Shown here piece by piece: positions 1-11,319 of a stretch of DNA of 64,000 nucleotides. Below the pieces are notes generated by a model. It ran no database searches. It saw only the letters and a program-made list of their open reading frames with translations, and had not been told where the DNA came from. Within the stretch, counting starts at the first letter, position 1. Every line of letters starts with the position of its first letter. The position numbers and the translations under genes were made by a program. The DNA is taken from NCBI GenBank assembly GCA_959347315.1, contig OY365810.1, positions 24,952,604 to 25,016,603 of the forward strand, in the 5' to 3' direction. Source of the stretch: Bimastos eiseni. Taxonomy: Eukaryota; Annelida; Clitellata; Crassiclitellata; Lumbricidae.

Positions 1-240
1 CAAATGCCTGTACAAATGTAGGGCCTACATTCGTATATATTAGGTGCGTATATTAATTATATATGAATAAATTTAGGCCCTACAAGTTTATAATATGAAG
101 GTATTATTGTGTCCTATTGAAACTGGCTTAACTGTTCTACTTAAATTGTTGGTCATTGATTGATTGAAGCAGAAATCTTATGCAAAAACTGAAAGAAAAA
201 TTGTATATAAATACATACTTATATAATAAACCTTATTTCT

Positions 241-460
241 TTAATTCTGAAATTTGATACCGCCCTTATTCCAACATCATTTGCTCAGAAGTGCACACTA
301 CTCGACGGCGCGATTGCAGTTGTCCTGCAGAGCAATTGTGCGCGAAGGACTTGCTCAGGGTTCCTACACAGTGACTGCAGACGTCTCGGACGAGGGTCGA
401 ACCCGCTCACTCACACTGAATGCTACGGGCTGACCGCTCTTACCGATCAGCCACCGTGCC
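241..460 (-). mobile_element. SINE-A copy 1 (tRNA-derived SINE)
   Basis: Read on the minus strand, this begins with a tRNA-like head (GGCACGGTGGCTGATCGGTA, then a B-box-like GCGGGTTCGACCC). The body contains CACTGTGTAGG and the 3' end is GGGCGGTATCAAATTTC. The same order of blocks occurs at 13707, 38499, 50164 and 50747. The head is too degenerate to fold as a working tRNA. Pol III transcription and LINE-dependent mobilisation are inferred from the family type. Confidence 0.8.
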
Positions 461-720
461 AAGCATATATATATTTTTTAATTATGTATATACGCCTTAG
501 TGTGTCTACAATACCGAAATAATGATCTGGAGAAAAGAAGACACTAGGAATGTCCATTGAGGATTATAAAAAGAGGATGAATTCCGCTAAAAAATTCTAC
601 TAAGAACTTCCTGGAAACAGGCTGTCACGAATTTAACTAGCATCAGCTATCTGTAACTAAAGCTAAACCGCCAAGGTCTTTGGCCAGACAGTAAATCCGT
701 TCATTTTTCCTTCACTTTCT

Positions 721-950
721 TCAATCACTCATTCTGAAAATTTTTATAGCGCCCCTTCAAGAAACATAGCACTCAGGAGCGATCACAGTCACAAGCTAAA
801 AAAAGACTTGAGTGATTTATAAAACCCGGTTTTATTTGCCAGAGCAGAGCCTCAGAGGTAAGAAGCGCAGTTCCAATGGAAGGTAATTCCAGATGGAGGA
901 CGCTACTGCCGTGAAAGCTTAGCGTTGCCTGGCAGACAAGCGAGCACTTG
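721..950 (-). pseudogene. L2/CR1-like LINE 3' end (ORF2 C-terminus and tail)
   Basis: The minus-strand translation gives SIWNYLPLELR, the C-terminal signature (FS..AP.LWN.LP..LR) found after the reverse-transcriptase domain of CR1/L2-group LINEs. It is followed by in-frame stops and then by a GGGGCGCTATAAAAATTT tail, which is the usual GCGCTATATAAAT-type 3' end. This is a short dead fragment. Confidence 0.55.
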
Positions 951-1019
951 GAACTATAGGCCCTACACGTCGGACACTGCATATGTGCATGCTTGTAAGT
1001 GTATATGCATGTATGTTTG

Positions 1020-1298
1020 TAAGTGTATATGTATGTATGTATGTATGCATGTATGTATATGTAGGTATGTATGTATGTATGTATGTATGTATGTATGTAT
1101 GTATGTATGTATGTATATGTATGTATGTATGCACGTACGCAGGTATGTATGTATTTTTATATGTATATATGTATGTGTAGGCCCTATATATGTGTATGTA
1201 TGTATGTATGTATGTTTGTATGTATGTATGTATGTATGGATGTATGTATGTATGTATGGATGTATGTATGTATGTATGTATGTATGTATGTATGTATG
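1020..1298. repeat. (GTAT)n microsatellite
   Basis: About 280 bp of ATGT/GTAT units with interruptions such as GCACGTACGC. The MYVCMYVC and HTYIHTYI reading frames through it are artefacts of the repeat. It abuts an hAT-like terminus at 1299. Confidence 0.95.
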
Positions 1299-1380
1299 CA
1301 GGGGTGTAACAAGCGGGGGACTGAGGGGCACCTGCCCTCCCCAGTTTGAAAACTGGGGGTCAAAGCTTAAGGTATTGTGG
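1299..1380 (+). mobile_element. hAT-like terminus, left
   Basis: CAGGGGTGTAACAAGC followed by a G/C-rich subterminal stretch resembles the CAGNGGCGTAAC ends of hAT-group non-autonomous elements. An inverted match, CAGAGGTGTAACAAGG, is at 4052-4067 on the opposite strand. Both ends touch (GTAT)n arrays. I cannot tell whether they bound one element or are ends of two separate MITEs. Confidence 0.4.
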
Positions 1381-1570
1381 GTGAATAAATTTACAATAAT
1401 TGTATGTTTTGTTTTTACGATTTGTTCTTACGCACGCATAGTTGGTATAAAAACTATCATTTACAAAAGAAAATAATGCTTGTTTGGTTATTAATTCATC
1501 AATAATATATCACTTTGTTCCTACTCAAAATACAGAAAATTTCTGACACTAGAATACTAGTCATTGGCTA
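1381..1570. other. unassigned AT-rich DNA
   Basis: I see no feature here apart from AT-rich sequence between the hAT-like end and the SINE-B copy. Confidence 0.5.
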
Positions 1571-1575
1571 AAGAA

Positions 1576-1790
1576 ATAGTCTAGTGGTTGGTCTACAATC
1601 ATGAAGTTTGGGTTCAGATCCCTGCCACACATTTGATTGGAAATGTCTGTTGGGACATGCAACTCCTAGCCAACGCCACAATACTGAGAAGTTCCTAGCA
1701 CGGAAGACTTGCGTGGAGCTGCTCTCTTATGGTGATGGTTGCTGATGAAAGAGGCGATTGGTCATTTCCTGATTGGGACTTGGGAGTTCT
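1576..1790 (+). mobile_element. SINE-B copy 1 (tRNA-like SINE)
   Basis: TAGTCTAGTGGTTGG followed by GGGTTCAGATCCC matches the A-box and B-box spacing of a tRNA. A shared downstream block, CTCCTAGCCAACGC, aligns with CTCCTAGTCAACGC at 49250. The copy is diverged. Confidence 0.5.
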
Positions 1791-2395
1791 TCTGGATGAA
1801 GACCTGTCCTTGGAGGAACATGTCAGTTCCATGGGCAGGTCTTGCTTTTATCAACTACGCCGATTATAGTCATTCGGCGAAATCACTCAGTTGACGCCGC
1901 TATTACTCTTGTTCACTACTTCGTGCTGACTCGCCTGAACTACTACAACGGTGTTCTTGCGGGTCTGCCAAAGTTCCGAATAAGACAGCTTCAATCCATC
2001 CTCAACTGCGCCGCCCGAGTCGTCGCCAAACTGCTATAATACTCGCATATTTCATGCTGTAATAATATGCGTGAAAAGCTGCGCTGGCTCCCAGTTGAGG
2101 ATAGCATCACATTCACGATCATCCTCATGGGACAAACATCGGTGGTCAGCACGGCTCCAGAGTACATCAGAGAGCTCTGTTTTCCTGTCTCCAGCCAGCC
2201 TGGTCGTCGATCCTTGCGTGCTGCGGCTTATGGGGGCTTGATGGTCCCGCGCTTCCATACATCGATGTGGACAAACCGTGCCTTCTCGTGCATTCGACCA
2301 TCATTACTGGAATGCTCTTCCATTACAAATTCGTCACATTTCACCGCTTGCAGCCCAGGAAACACTTTTTAAATTACTCAAATCGCATTTGTTTA
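1780..2395 (+). pseudogene. LINE reverse-transcriptase C-terminal remnant
   Basis: Plus-strand frames read LGVLLDEDLSLEEHV, then LTRLNYYNGVLAGLPKFRI, RLQSILNCAARVVAKL, LRWLPVE, and finally a segment resembling PVSSQPGRRSLRSAA. This is the order seen after the RT palm domain in CR1/L2/Jockey-group ORF2 (LDYCN.LL.GLP, LQ.VQN.AAR, LHWLPV, R.LRS). Several frameshifts and stops show it is dead. No catalytic motif lies within the fragment, so it is 5'-truncated, as most LINE copies are. Confidence 0.8.
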
Positions 2396-3950
2396 GATCT
2401 GTAACCGTGATTATTCTGAACATTACGTTACAATAGATAGGCTTGAACAAGATATATATAGAGATCATTATTATACATTCAGATTAGCTGAATATTCGTT
2501 AATAGTATAGGTTCTATCAATCACTCACGTAGACTCTAGTGTAACTAGCATTTACAGTCAGCCCACATTCTAGGTACACCTTGAGTGGTCAGTAGCTGAC
2601 CAATCAAAGTAGTCTGTTCCAGGATAGGCCAGTTTCCTCTTTGGCTGAGGAAAGTGACTTATAAGCTGAAACACTATGAGGAACTTTGCAGTCTAACTTC
2701 CGAAGAACTTTAGTTATCCTTGTCAGGTTCGTCAACTCGCATCATCATAGGGCTTGGACTTTATCATCTCACACATACTCGTATTAGTAAGTATATGTAA
2801 CAGTTATATATTAGTCACAATCATTATATATATTATTATCATAACTACTCTGTATTTAATAAAGATAGTTTGTATCCGAATTGTCTCTTCATGTGTAGCT
2901 AGGTTCCCCTAACATAATCAAGTTTACTAATCATCTGATATAATAGTAAGGATAGTTTTAGTAGAACCCTGAGAGTTCTTACAGATCTGACGGGTAGCTA
3001 CGTTTAGCTCCACCGAGAGGTTCTTATAAGGTGCTGCATAAATAACCAGATACAGACACACATACATGAAAGACTGAGTTGGTCTCTAGTTCTACATAAG
3101 TCTCGCAACTCTCGTGCACGGTCGGTGTTTTTTCCAGCCATCATCCGAGTCCTCATGACTCCCATATCTAGTCTAATTATGACAAAAATCGTATCCAGAG
3201 AATCCAATCTATGAATCTAAAGTTGTGCCGTTGACCATAACGACCCCGGATATTGAATTTGACGAAAAACTGACTCATTTAAATTAGTTTCTGCTATTGA
3301 TTGTAATGTGTCAACCAAGTGATCTCACAATAAACGAATGTTGAACCGACCGAACTCTTAAAGTGGGAAGCTCCGAAAGAGAGAGTGAGGAATGGGTTTC
3401 CACCTTAATATGCAGAGGCCATGGATATTAGGTTGTAAGTACTTCATACCTTCGTAGCAATCTCAAGGTTATCTCAAGTACTACTCTTCCACCTAAATCC
3501 TGACATTTTTAACAAATTGAGAATCTGCCTATTTAATTTTGACACTTACCTGTTATCAGCAGCCAAATGTACTCGACCATCTTATAGCCACATTATAGTT
3601 GTTTGCAGTTGTAGTCAGTGATTAAATGTGAAACCCTAATCAAAACTCTGGCATATTAAGCAAGCAATTATGAAGGCGCTAGAAAAATGTCGGTATACAT
3701 GCATATCAAATATTAGATCTAAATAACTTATACGTTGACATGAATCTTGCGGCAAGTTAAAGCCGAAATTTATTTGGCATCCACCCTATTCGCTCTTGCA
3801 ATGACCACGTTACAAGCCTCATGATGCTGGAAAAGATTAATTTGCATGCAATTTTACTGTCTATTGTACAAAATATTAGGCCTAATTTATAGTGTGTGCT
3901 TTAAAAGCGTCCTGCATATCTTATTTCTATGTAGTAATTATGTTGATAAG
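2396..3950. other. no gene seen; weak LTR-like regulatory block
   Basis: There is no credible coding frame in this 1.5-kb interval. Between about 2540 and 2914 the order CCAAT (GACCAATCA), TATA-like (CTTATAAGC) and AATAAA, ending CCCTAACA, resembles a solo LTR. I found no matching target duplication and no second LTR, so it is not called. Confidence 0.3.
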
Positions 3951-3959
3951 ATTACTTTT

Positions 3960-4067
3960 GTCAAGATAATTTGTGCCCCCTATTTATAAAATATATGGTG
4001 GGCAAAATTAAAAATATTTTTGAAATTATGCCCCCCCTCCCACTTTCAAAACCTTGTTACACCTCTG
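3960..4067 (-). mobile_element. hAT-like terminus, right
   Basis: On the minus strand this starts CAGAGGTGTAACAAGG and continues into a G-rich tract, then an AT-rich subterminal region. It is the inverted partner of 1299-1314 (14 of 16 bases match). The neighbouring sequence on the outer side is again (GTAT)n. Confidence 0.4.
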
Positions 4068-4070
4068 AAC

Positions 4071-4101
<31 letters not shown>

Positions 4102-4384
4102 TGTATGTATGTATGTATGTATGTATGTATGTATGTATGTATGTATGTATGTATGTATGTATGTATGTATATATGACATTGAATGTATCCATGTATGTAT
4201 GTATGTATGTATGTACGTATGTATGTATATATATATATATGACTTTCAATGTATGTATGTATATATGTATGTATGTATATATGAATTTGAATGTATGCAT
4301 GTATGTATGTACGTATGTATGTATGTATATATATATATAACTTTGAATGTATGCATGTATGTATGTATGTATGTATATATGAAT
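4068..4384. repeat. (GTAT)n / TGACTTTGAA compound array, left block
   Basis: Runs of GTAT are punctuated by ATATATGACATTGAAT, GACTTTCAAT, GAATTTGAAT and ACTTTGAAT. The same punctuation occurs in 11320-12090. The LINE 3' end directly follows the last GAATTTGAAT. Confidence 0.9.
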
Positions 4385-4640
4385 TTGAATAACCAAGTGT
4401 TTTTATTGTCTCCAAAACAACAAACAAAATTATAAAGCGTTGACAATCAGCTGGGAGGCAATAAGGATTAACAGAAAACCTTAAAGGACCGAAAATCCTG
4501 TAATCAGGGTCACCCTTACATTAGATTGATAGTTGCAGTTGGTTAGGTATAAGAAATACATTGGCAATTAGTTAGAAACTTAACTAGTTAGTTATTCTAT
4601 ACAAACATGATGAAGACGATAAAGACGCGCAATGAGACAA
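4385..4640 (-). mobile_element. LINE 3' UTR and 3' end
   Basis: This is the region between the ORF2 stop and the end of the element, read on the minus strand. It contains a potential hairpin (AGGAT-TTTCG-GTCCT) preceded by CCTG-ATTA-CAGG. The same module recurs at 21600-21760 and 62140-62330. The last bases run AATAAAAACACTTGGTTATT and then pass into the ATTCAAATTC/GTAT array. A 3' end in short tandem repeats is characteristic of CR1/L2-type LINEs. Confidence 0.75.
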
Positions 4641-7600
4641 TTATAGATCCATTAAATAATTCCGCAATTTTATTTTAAATACGCTAAGATTATTTAGAGA
4701 GCGCAATTCATCCGGAATGACGTTCCATGCTTTCGGGTCAGCGTATTTAATCGAGAACATTCTAGTGTTTGTTCTCGAAAAGATAGGTCTATAGTTTGAG
4801 GAAGATCGTAACTTATAGGGATTGACCTCAGAGAGAGGTGAGAAGTAGTTGTCGAATACTGAAGGTAGTTGATTGTGGGTATATTTGTACATGAATTCGT
4901 TGGTTTGAAAGATCAATAGCTGCTCAACTTTTAGAATACGTGTTTGTTTGTAGATGTGATCAGTAGGGATAAGGTAATGTGAGCCGTTGATTATACGGAG
5001 GGCTCTTTTTCTAGGATATTTAATTTTTTCAATCTTGTTGGATAGTTTGAAGCCCAGATGAGGTTGCAGTAAGTTAAATACGGGTTAATCATTGTGTAAT
5101 ATAAAGATAAACGTATATTGATTGGCAATAGGTATGAAATTCGTGACAAGATTCCTATATTTTTTGCAAATTTTACTGAGATATGTTGTATGTGTTCTTT
5201 CCATGTAAGGTGTTCATCTATATATATTCCCAGGAATTTGGCTGATGTTACTCTTGGCACAGGAACATTATTAATAGCAAGGACTTCCTTGAGCTGGGGC
5301 AATTGCTTTCGATGCGAGCTAAATAATATATAGTTGGTTTTAGTAATATTTAAGGATAATTTGTTAGTTTTGAACCAATCGTTGACATGCTCAAGTTCCT
5401 GGTTGACAATTTGAAATAATTTATTATAAGATTTGTGAGATGCAAAAATGTTAGTGTCGTCAGCAAATAAGAGAAATTGAAGGATGGATGAAGCATTTGG
5501 CAGATCATTGATGAATAATAAAAAAGAAGTGGTCCTAAAATTGATCCCTGGGGAACGCCATATCTTTTACGATTTAAACAAGATATAACTCCATTGCATT
5601 TCACCTGTTGGTATCTATTACTAAGGTAGTTCTGAAACCACTTTAGTGTCTTACCTCGGATACCCAGATTTTTCAATTTAAGGAGTAGTAATTCATGGTC
5701 AACGGAGTCGAATGCTTTTGCAATATCGATAAATATGCCTATAGAATATTCATTGCGATCAATTGCCGTCGTTATATTGTCATGAATATTAAGTAATTAC
5801 ATCACGGTGGAATGACCCGATTGAAAGCCATGCTGGAATTTGCAAAGTAAACCTTTTTTATCAATGTAGTCGTATAGACGTGGGTACATGACCTTTTCAA
5901 ATAACTTCGAGAAATAAGGTAGGATAGAAATAGGCCTGTAGTTAGTCACATCCTCTTTGTTGCCCTGTTTATATATTGGAGTTACCCTGGCTACTTTTAA
6001 GGGGTTAGGGACAATTCCTGTTTCCAAAGAGCAGTTTATGATAGCAGAAAGTGGTTTGGCAATTAAGGACAGTACAGGTTTCAGAACACTGGGACTAATA
6101 TCATCAGGGCCAGAGCTGTTGGTGGATTTTTTCAGTGAATGGCTTAAAACAAGTATTTCCTCCGCGGTCGCAGGATATACTGCAAAAGAGGAAGAGTTAG
6201 GAGGGTCAAGGTATGAGGTTGGTGGATTAGAGGAGGGAGGTATTTTGGCAACTAGATCTTGTGTCATACTAGTAAAATAAGCATTGAACTTTTCAGCAAT
6301 AAGTTCATTATTTGTAATTTCGATATCATTAGATGTTAGACATTTAATTAACGAGCCCGTTGGTTTTGCTCTTAATATTGTCTTTATCGTTTGCCAAGTC
6401 TGTTTAAGATCATTTTTGTGTTTAGTGAATTCCATGGCATAGAAATTCCTTTCAGCTCTTTTGCATAAACTTTTAAACCTATTTCTATAAGACACGAACT
6501 TTGCTTTATTTTTCACCGACGGTTTTTTTTATAAAGGCTGCATATAATTTAGTTTTAGTTTTGCATGACTTATAAAGAGCAGATGTCATCCAAGGTTGTT
6601 TGAAAGACTTGGAGGAATTAAGTCTTTTGGGTTTGAGAGGGAAAGCTGCGTCGTAGGCTGTTTTAAATTTAACACTGAATAGCTCGTATGCTGCGGATGG
6701 ATCCTGATTGACACTAGATTCTATTATGTTGGACCAGTCACTTTTTGACAGAAGCTCTTTAAAATATTCCTTAGAAGTGGGATCCATTATTCGAGTAAAG
6801 TCGTCAGTAGCAGTTCTAGTAAAAGATGGGGCAATGTCGACCCAAGTTATAATAGGGAGATGGTCGGATAAATCTGTAACAACTATAGTGGGTTCGATGG
6901 TTTTGGAGATTCGATTTGTAAATATATTGTCGATGAGTGAAGTGGATGATTCAGTTATTCTCGTAGGTTGAGTAATGATAGGTAGGAAATGGTATGATGA
7001 CATTATATTAAGAAAATCGCTAGTTAATTTGTGTTCTTGAACCTTCAATAAGTCAATATTAAAGTCACCCAGGATGTACATATCTTTATCTTTTAAATGA
7101 AATGCGGATAATAAGAGGTCCCATTCTTTATTAAATGCCTCTAAATCACAGCCAGATGGCCTATAGATAGCTCCAGTAAGAAAATAGGATCCGTTAGCTC
7201 TTGGAAATCGCAGAAATAAAGATTCATACGTAATATGGTTAGAACAGGCTGGTGGCAAATTAAACGGTTGGTAGTTCAGATTATCCCTAATAAAGAAGCC
7301 TAATCCTCCTCCCCTGCCAGTGGTTCTACATTTATATTCAAAAGTGAAGCCTGGTATATATGTTGAATTGGCTGAGTTTGAGTCAAGCCAAGTCTCCGTT
7401 ACAGCCAATATGTCAATTGAGAGAAGAGCCAATAGATATTCTAGTCGATGCAGTTTGGAAGATATGCTTCGACAATTTATATGCATTATCGAGAGAAAGT
7501 CTGTATATTTTGAGCAAGTTGTTGTAAGTGATATAGGTGTGCTATATGTGCTTTGTGTTGATCTTATTGAGTAGTAATTTTCATCTGGGTCTAAGTCACA

Positions 7601-7918
7601 GTTGTTGTTTACTAGGGGTCGAATATTATCAGGGTCAGTAAAAATCTCCAGACGTGGTCCCTCCCTCAAAAGAATCACCGAGGAATCTTTTCCTCCTGCT
7701 TCAAGAATGCTCTCTTTAAATTCTACTTCATTGACTATATGATTAAATGGAAATAGATATGGTAAACATTCAATACAATACCATGAGGCCGTATTACAGG
7801 TTGGAATATTATAGTGGGATGAATGGAAATGCTTGGTGCAGAGTGAACAAATGATTAAATCATTATCGTCAAAAAATGTGCGCTTACATGAATAATACTT
7901 ATCTAGAGTAGAAGACAA
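4641..7918 (-). pseudogene. LINE ORF2: PHD-like finger, AP-endonuclease and reverse transcriptase, broken
   Basis: This ORF2 would nick target DNA and reverse transcribe the element's RNA. The first open block (7918 to 6506, 470 codons, no clear ATG) has a Cys-rich finger (C24..C27, C48..C51). It then carries a full endonuclease-fold series: N148 in MHINCRS, E175 in TETWLD, YRPSG at 252, GDFNID at 284, LIDN at 328 and SDHLPI at 351. After a frameshift at an A-run near 6510, RT follows (ARVTPIYKQG, NYRPISILP, FQSGHSTVM). An in-frame TAA at 5797-5799 comes before FIDIAKAFDSVDHELL and GVPQGSILGPLLF. A further frameshift near 5520 precedes the catalytic LLFADDTNIFAS (FADD at 5456-5467). Further on are KFLGIYIDEHLTWKEHI, PYLTYCNLIWAS and another frameshift near 5030. 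All catalytic residues survive, so the copy died fairly recently. The clade is probably the CR1/L2/Daphne/Crack group; I cannot choose between them by eye. Confidence 0.9.
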
Positions 7919-8461
7919 ATTAATCCTATTAGCAGGATTAATGCAGAATATAAAAAGAGAAACTACGAAAAGACGCTAGGCTTGTAAAATAACGGTCAAA
8001 CGACAGCTGCGTTAGCACAATTATGTAACGAGTTGAAATAGGCAAATAAGAGTGAAAAAATAAAAAAGAACAATTTTAGACCAGATTTGTCAAACGAGTA
8101 GGTTGCTAACCATTAAATGTTTCTTTTAGTGAAGGTAACAACAGGTGGCTTATAACTGCATATGTCGTCGTAATGGGAAAACAGACGAAGAAGAAGACGG
8201 CAGGAAGCCACAAAACAAAGTGTAGTAACTTGCGTAAGATTGAAGGGAAAACGCAACTTGCATAATCCAGGATAATCTTCACAATTGAGTCACGTTAAAT
8301 ATTCAGGGTTTGAGATACGGATCGACTTTATGAAGAGGCGAGGCAAGGTTGAATTCGATGATAATTCGCAAGGTGTCCAACGAGGACAAGAAGTCAGATA
8401 GTCGAGTGAAGTTCTCCCAGTCATTAGCAGAGAGCAGAAGTTCCAGAGGCAGGTAGTAGTA
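7919..8461 (-). other. LINE ORF1-ORF2 spacer
   Basis: About 540 bp separate the ORF1 stop from the first open block of ORF2. Some of the 3' part may belong to an ORF2 N-terminus whose ATG has been lost, because the ORF2 frame stays open a little upstream of 7918. No other feature is seen. Confidence 0.5.
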
Positions 8462-9264
8462 TCACTTGGGCACAATCTGCGTCGAGTTGATGTTCTGCAG
8501 GTTGATCGGCGATGATACCTTTCGAGGTTTCTCATTTGGATCCTCTGAGTGGCGAATGTAGACGAGACCTCCTCTTGTCCAAGCCGAGGTTATCGATTTG
8601 TTCTTAACCATCTTTCTGGCTTCGGCGAACAAGCTGGCATTGGATCGGGTCAAATGCTCATTGATGTAGACTGGGTCACTGTTGGATGATCCTTTCAGAC
8701 GTTTGCTAGCAGAATATATTAAGTTGCGCACGCTTCTGTTGGTGAAGCGGACAAGAATCGGTCCATTCGGACCCTTTGAGTTTCCTGAGATCCCGTGAGC
8801 GAAGGAGATCTCAGATTCAGTAATTGACAGACCGAGTCTTCCATTTCATAGATTGATCACTGATTGGGTGACTCTCTTGTCGTTCGAGGAGAAGTTGTGT
8901 TGGGAAGCAGATTGGAAAGTGTATGTGTCATTCTTCGATCTTCCATCGATCCCGTAGATGATCAGGTTGTCGAGCTTCGTCTGGTTCTCAAGATCGTCCA
9001 GTTTTGTCTTCAACAACGAAGTTCTCCTTCTCTAGATTACCCACTTTTTCGTTTTGCTCATGGCTCAGTTTTTGGAAAGATGCTTCGGTGAATCCCGCCA
9101 CCATGCTCTCCATCTTCGCGGTGAAGACTTTAGCCAAGTCATCAGAGATGCGCTTGATCATCGAGGTGAGTCTTGTTTCAAGTTTTGTAGCCAGCGGTCT
9201 CCATCACCTCGTCGACCAGCAGGCATTCCATTAGCTCTTCACGGTTGATACCCCTTCGAGACAT
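8462..9264 (-). pseudogene. LINE ORF1: coiled coil and FP25K-like C-terminal domain, broken
   Basis: ORF1 is an RNA-binding chaperone-type protein of LINEs. From ATG at 9264 the frame reads MSRRGINREELMECLLVDE. It frameshifts near 9190 into a heptad-rich stretch (KLETRLTSMIKRISDDLAKV) and again near 9010 into LLKTKLDDLENQTKLDNL IIYGI, a coiled coil leading into an LNYGI-like strand. After an in-frame TGA at 8846-8848 it continues GRLGLSITESEISFAHGI, GPILVRFTNRSVRNLIYS and YINEHLTRSNASLFAEAR, then TSAWTRGGLVYIRH, stopping at 8462. The C-terminal pattern (IxxxLT...LFxxAR...WtrnGxIyvR) is the FP25K-like domain found in ORF1 of several LINE clades. At about 267 codons the length is ordinary. Its orientation and spacing from ORF2 show the two belong to the same element. 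Confidence 0.75.
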
Positions 9265-9378
9265 GTTCCCGTATCGTTGTATCGTTGGAGAATCTTAGGT
9301 CACAGTTCAGCGAGCAGGACTAATTGACTCTGAGTGGTTGTACAGCATATGATGCGATCTATTGTACAACGGGCATAC
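9265..9378 (-). other. probable LINE 5' UTR
   Basis: A short stretch upstream of ORF1, interrupted by the DNA transposon at 9382. The LINE 5' UTR may continue beyond it in 11100-11310, but no second copy is present to fix the 5' end. Confidence 0.35.
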
Positions 9379-9381
9379 TAA

Positions 9382-11096
9382 GGAGCCGTCCATAAATGAC
9401 GTCACGCGAAATTGGCTGATTTTTGACCCCCCCTCCCCCCCTTGTCACACTTCGTCACAAAAAGTCTGACCCCCTCAAATATGACGTCACAATGCTCTGA
9501 CCCCCCAGAAAAAACCACTTCATTTAATTTCAAATAAAACATAAAAATTAATAATTAACTTTTTTAAGCATTGCTGAACTTAGCATAAAAAATCATTTTA
9601 AAATAATCGTAGACTCATCGTCTATTAATGCTAAAAAACTGCATTGTTCAGAATAATTTTTATTCTTTTATTTTCTTATAAAAAGAAGTAACCTATAGAA
9701 TTTTTATAGTTTTTATTGATGAGCGAGGGGGGGAGAGGAGAAGGGGGGACCAAAATCTTTTCTTCTTAGAATCTTCTGAAACCTCCAGAAAACTAAAATT
9801 TCTGAAATCGGACCATAAATAAAAAAGTTGAAAAATGAAGACTAAAGGAAATTAAAAACTTGGAAATTTTTTTATAAAATACAAAAATAAAAATATCTCC
9901 GGAAGAACTGAACCGATTTTGACCTTGTTCATCTCGTTGGAAAGTGCACTGAAAGCCACTCAACAATTCCTAATTGCAAAATTTCATAAAATGACGCTTT
10001 TTTACAATTTGTAAAAAACGAATTTTTTAGTCGATTGATAATCATAGAAAAATCAAAGTATCTTCAGAAGGGCTGAACCGATTTTCATTGGGTTAGTGTC
10101 GTTTGAAGGACCATAAAAAGCCGCTCAAAAGACTTCTTACACAAAATTTCATTAAAAATCACCGTTTTTTTTACAATTCTTGAAAAACGGATTTTCAAAC
10201 GTATTGTGTCATTGTTCTGTGGTGCATTTCTGTACTGCTGCATTTCTCTCTGTTGCATTGTTCTTGCTATATTGCATTCTGCTGCATTTCTCTCTGATGT
10301 ATTGCTCTCTGTTCCACTCACACTGCGAAGGCTCGCACTCTGTGCGTTTATTTTACATTGCATAATGCCAGTTATTTTTACCACCATAATTATTAACTGC
10401 TAGAGTAACGCTTTATACAGTAAGGATTCTTCATAAGCAGAATAAGATACAAACGATCATCTGGAATTATACTGCTCAATGTCAATCAGAACGACCGTTA
10501 ACGACCGTTATTTTTTACAGAGCAAAGTAACACTCAACGTATTATTAACTTTATGTAGATATATTTTTACTGATTTCGCGCCGATTATGCAAATTTGAAA
10601 TAGCGCTTTACGCTGGTATGACGTTACATTATGCAAAACTTTAACATCGATTTTCTCGAAATTTAATGGCAAATTTTGAGATACGCCAGAATAGTTCTCG
10701 GGCAACGTAATAGTGACAGGAATTACAATACTTACGTTTTATAATATTATTAATTCGAAAATAATGCGTTTTTTAATATAGTAGCCTACATTGAACGACT
10801 GCATAAAAGAATAATTGCAATTTCCTCTTCCTGGCAGAGTAATAATAAACGTCAAAAGTGAACATAAATTTAGAACCAAAATTTTGTCAGAAATCCTATG
10901 CTATTTACATCTAGTGAATAAAAGAAAAAATTTATATTGCTTTATAAAATATTTAAGGACGTTTTTATAAATTTATCAAAAATTATTTTTTTAATGTGAC
11001 GTCACATTACTCATACCCCCTACCCCCTCGTCACACATCGTCACAAATGTCAGACCCCCCTCCCCTAAGTGCGTGACGTCATTTATGGACGGCCCC
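9382..11096. mobile_element. 1.7-kb non-autonomous DNA transposon with TIRs and TAA target duplication
   Basis: The left end GGAGCCGTCCATAAATGACG and the right end (inverted) GGGGCCGTCCATAAATGACG match over about 26 bp with one mismatch, both continuing TCACGC. The element is flanked by TAA at 9379-9381 and 11097-11099. Each end also has C-rich subterminal stretches with CACA(T/C)(T/C)CGTCAC motifs. The 1715-bp interior has no transposase-like frame. It contains a diverged duplication (about 9890-10030 and 10055-10200, each with CTGAACCGATTTT) and a TGCTGCATTTCTCTCTG repeat at 10235-10310. A 3-bp TWA target site suggests the PIF/Harbinger group, but the family is inference. Confidence 0.75.
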
Positions 11097-11099
11097 TAA

Positions 11100-11319
11100 T
11101 TCAATAAATAGATTCCGCAAAAGTCTGTTAAAGTTGTAAGACAAAATCCTCTTTTGGAGATGTGGAAACGATGCTTTTGGAACATGAGAACTTTAACCGC
11201 CGCAGAACATAGACATCTCGAGCCTATAACGATTCTGATCGAATCTGGAAATTAAGTAACCGAAAATAAGCTAAATGCTAGCGCCGTCGTGAGCGTGACC
11301 TATCCAACTGACGACATGG
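11100..11319. other. unassigned, possible displaced LINE 5' flank
   Basis: Sequence between the DNA transposon and the compound satellite. It may be the continuation of the LINE 5' UTR interrupted by the transposon; nothing else is recognisable. Confidence 0.3.

Noticed and set aside
919..1349. ORFs rich in MYVCMYVC or HTYIHTYI
   Set aside because: They translate (GTAT)n in different phases. The same applies to ORFs at 3971-4446 and 11271-12117.
2540..2914. Solo LTR (CCAAT, TATA, AATAAA, TGT...ACA)
   Set aside because: No target duplication, no partner LTR and no primer-binding site; the order of motifs alone is weak.
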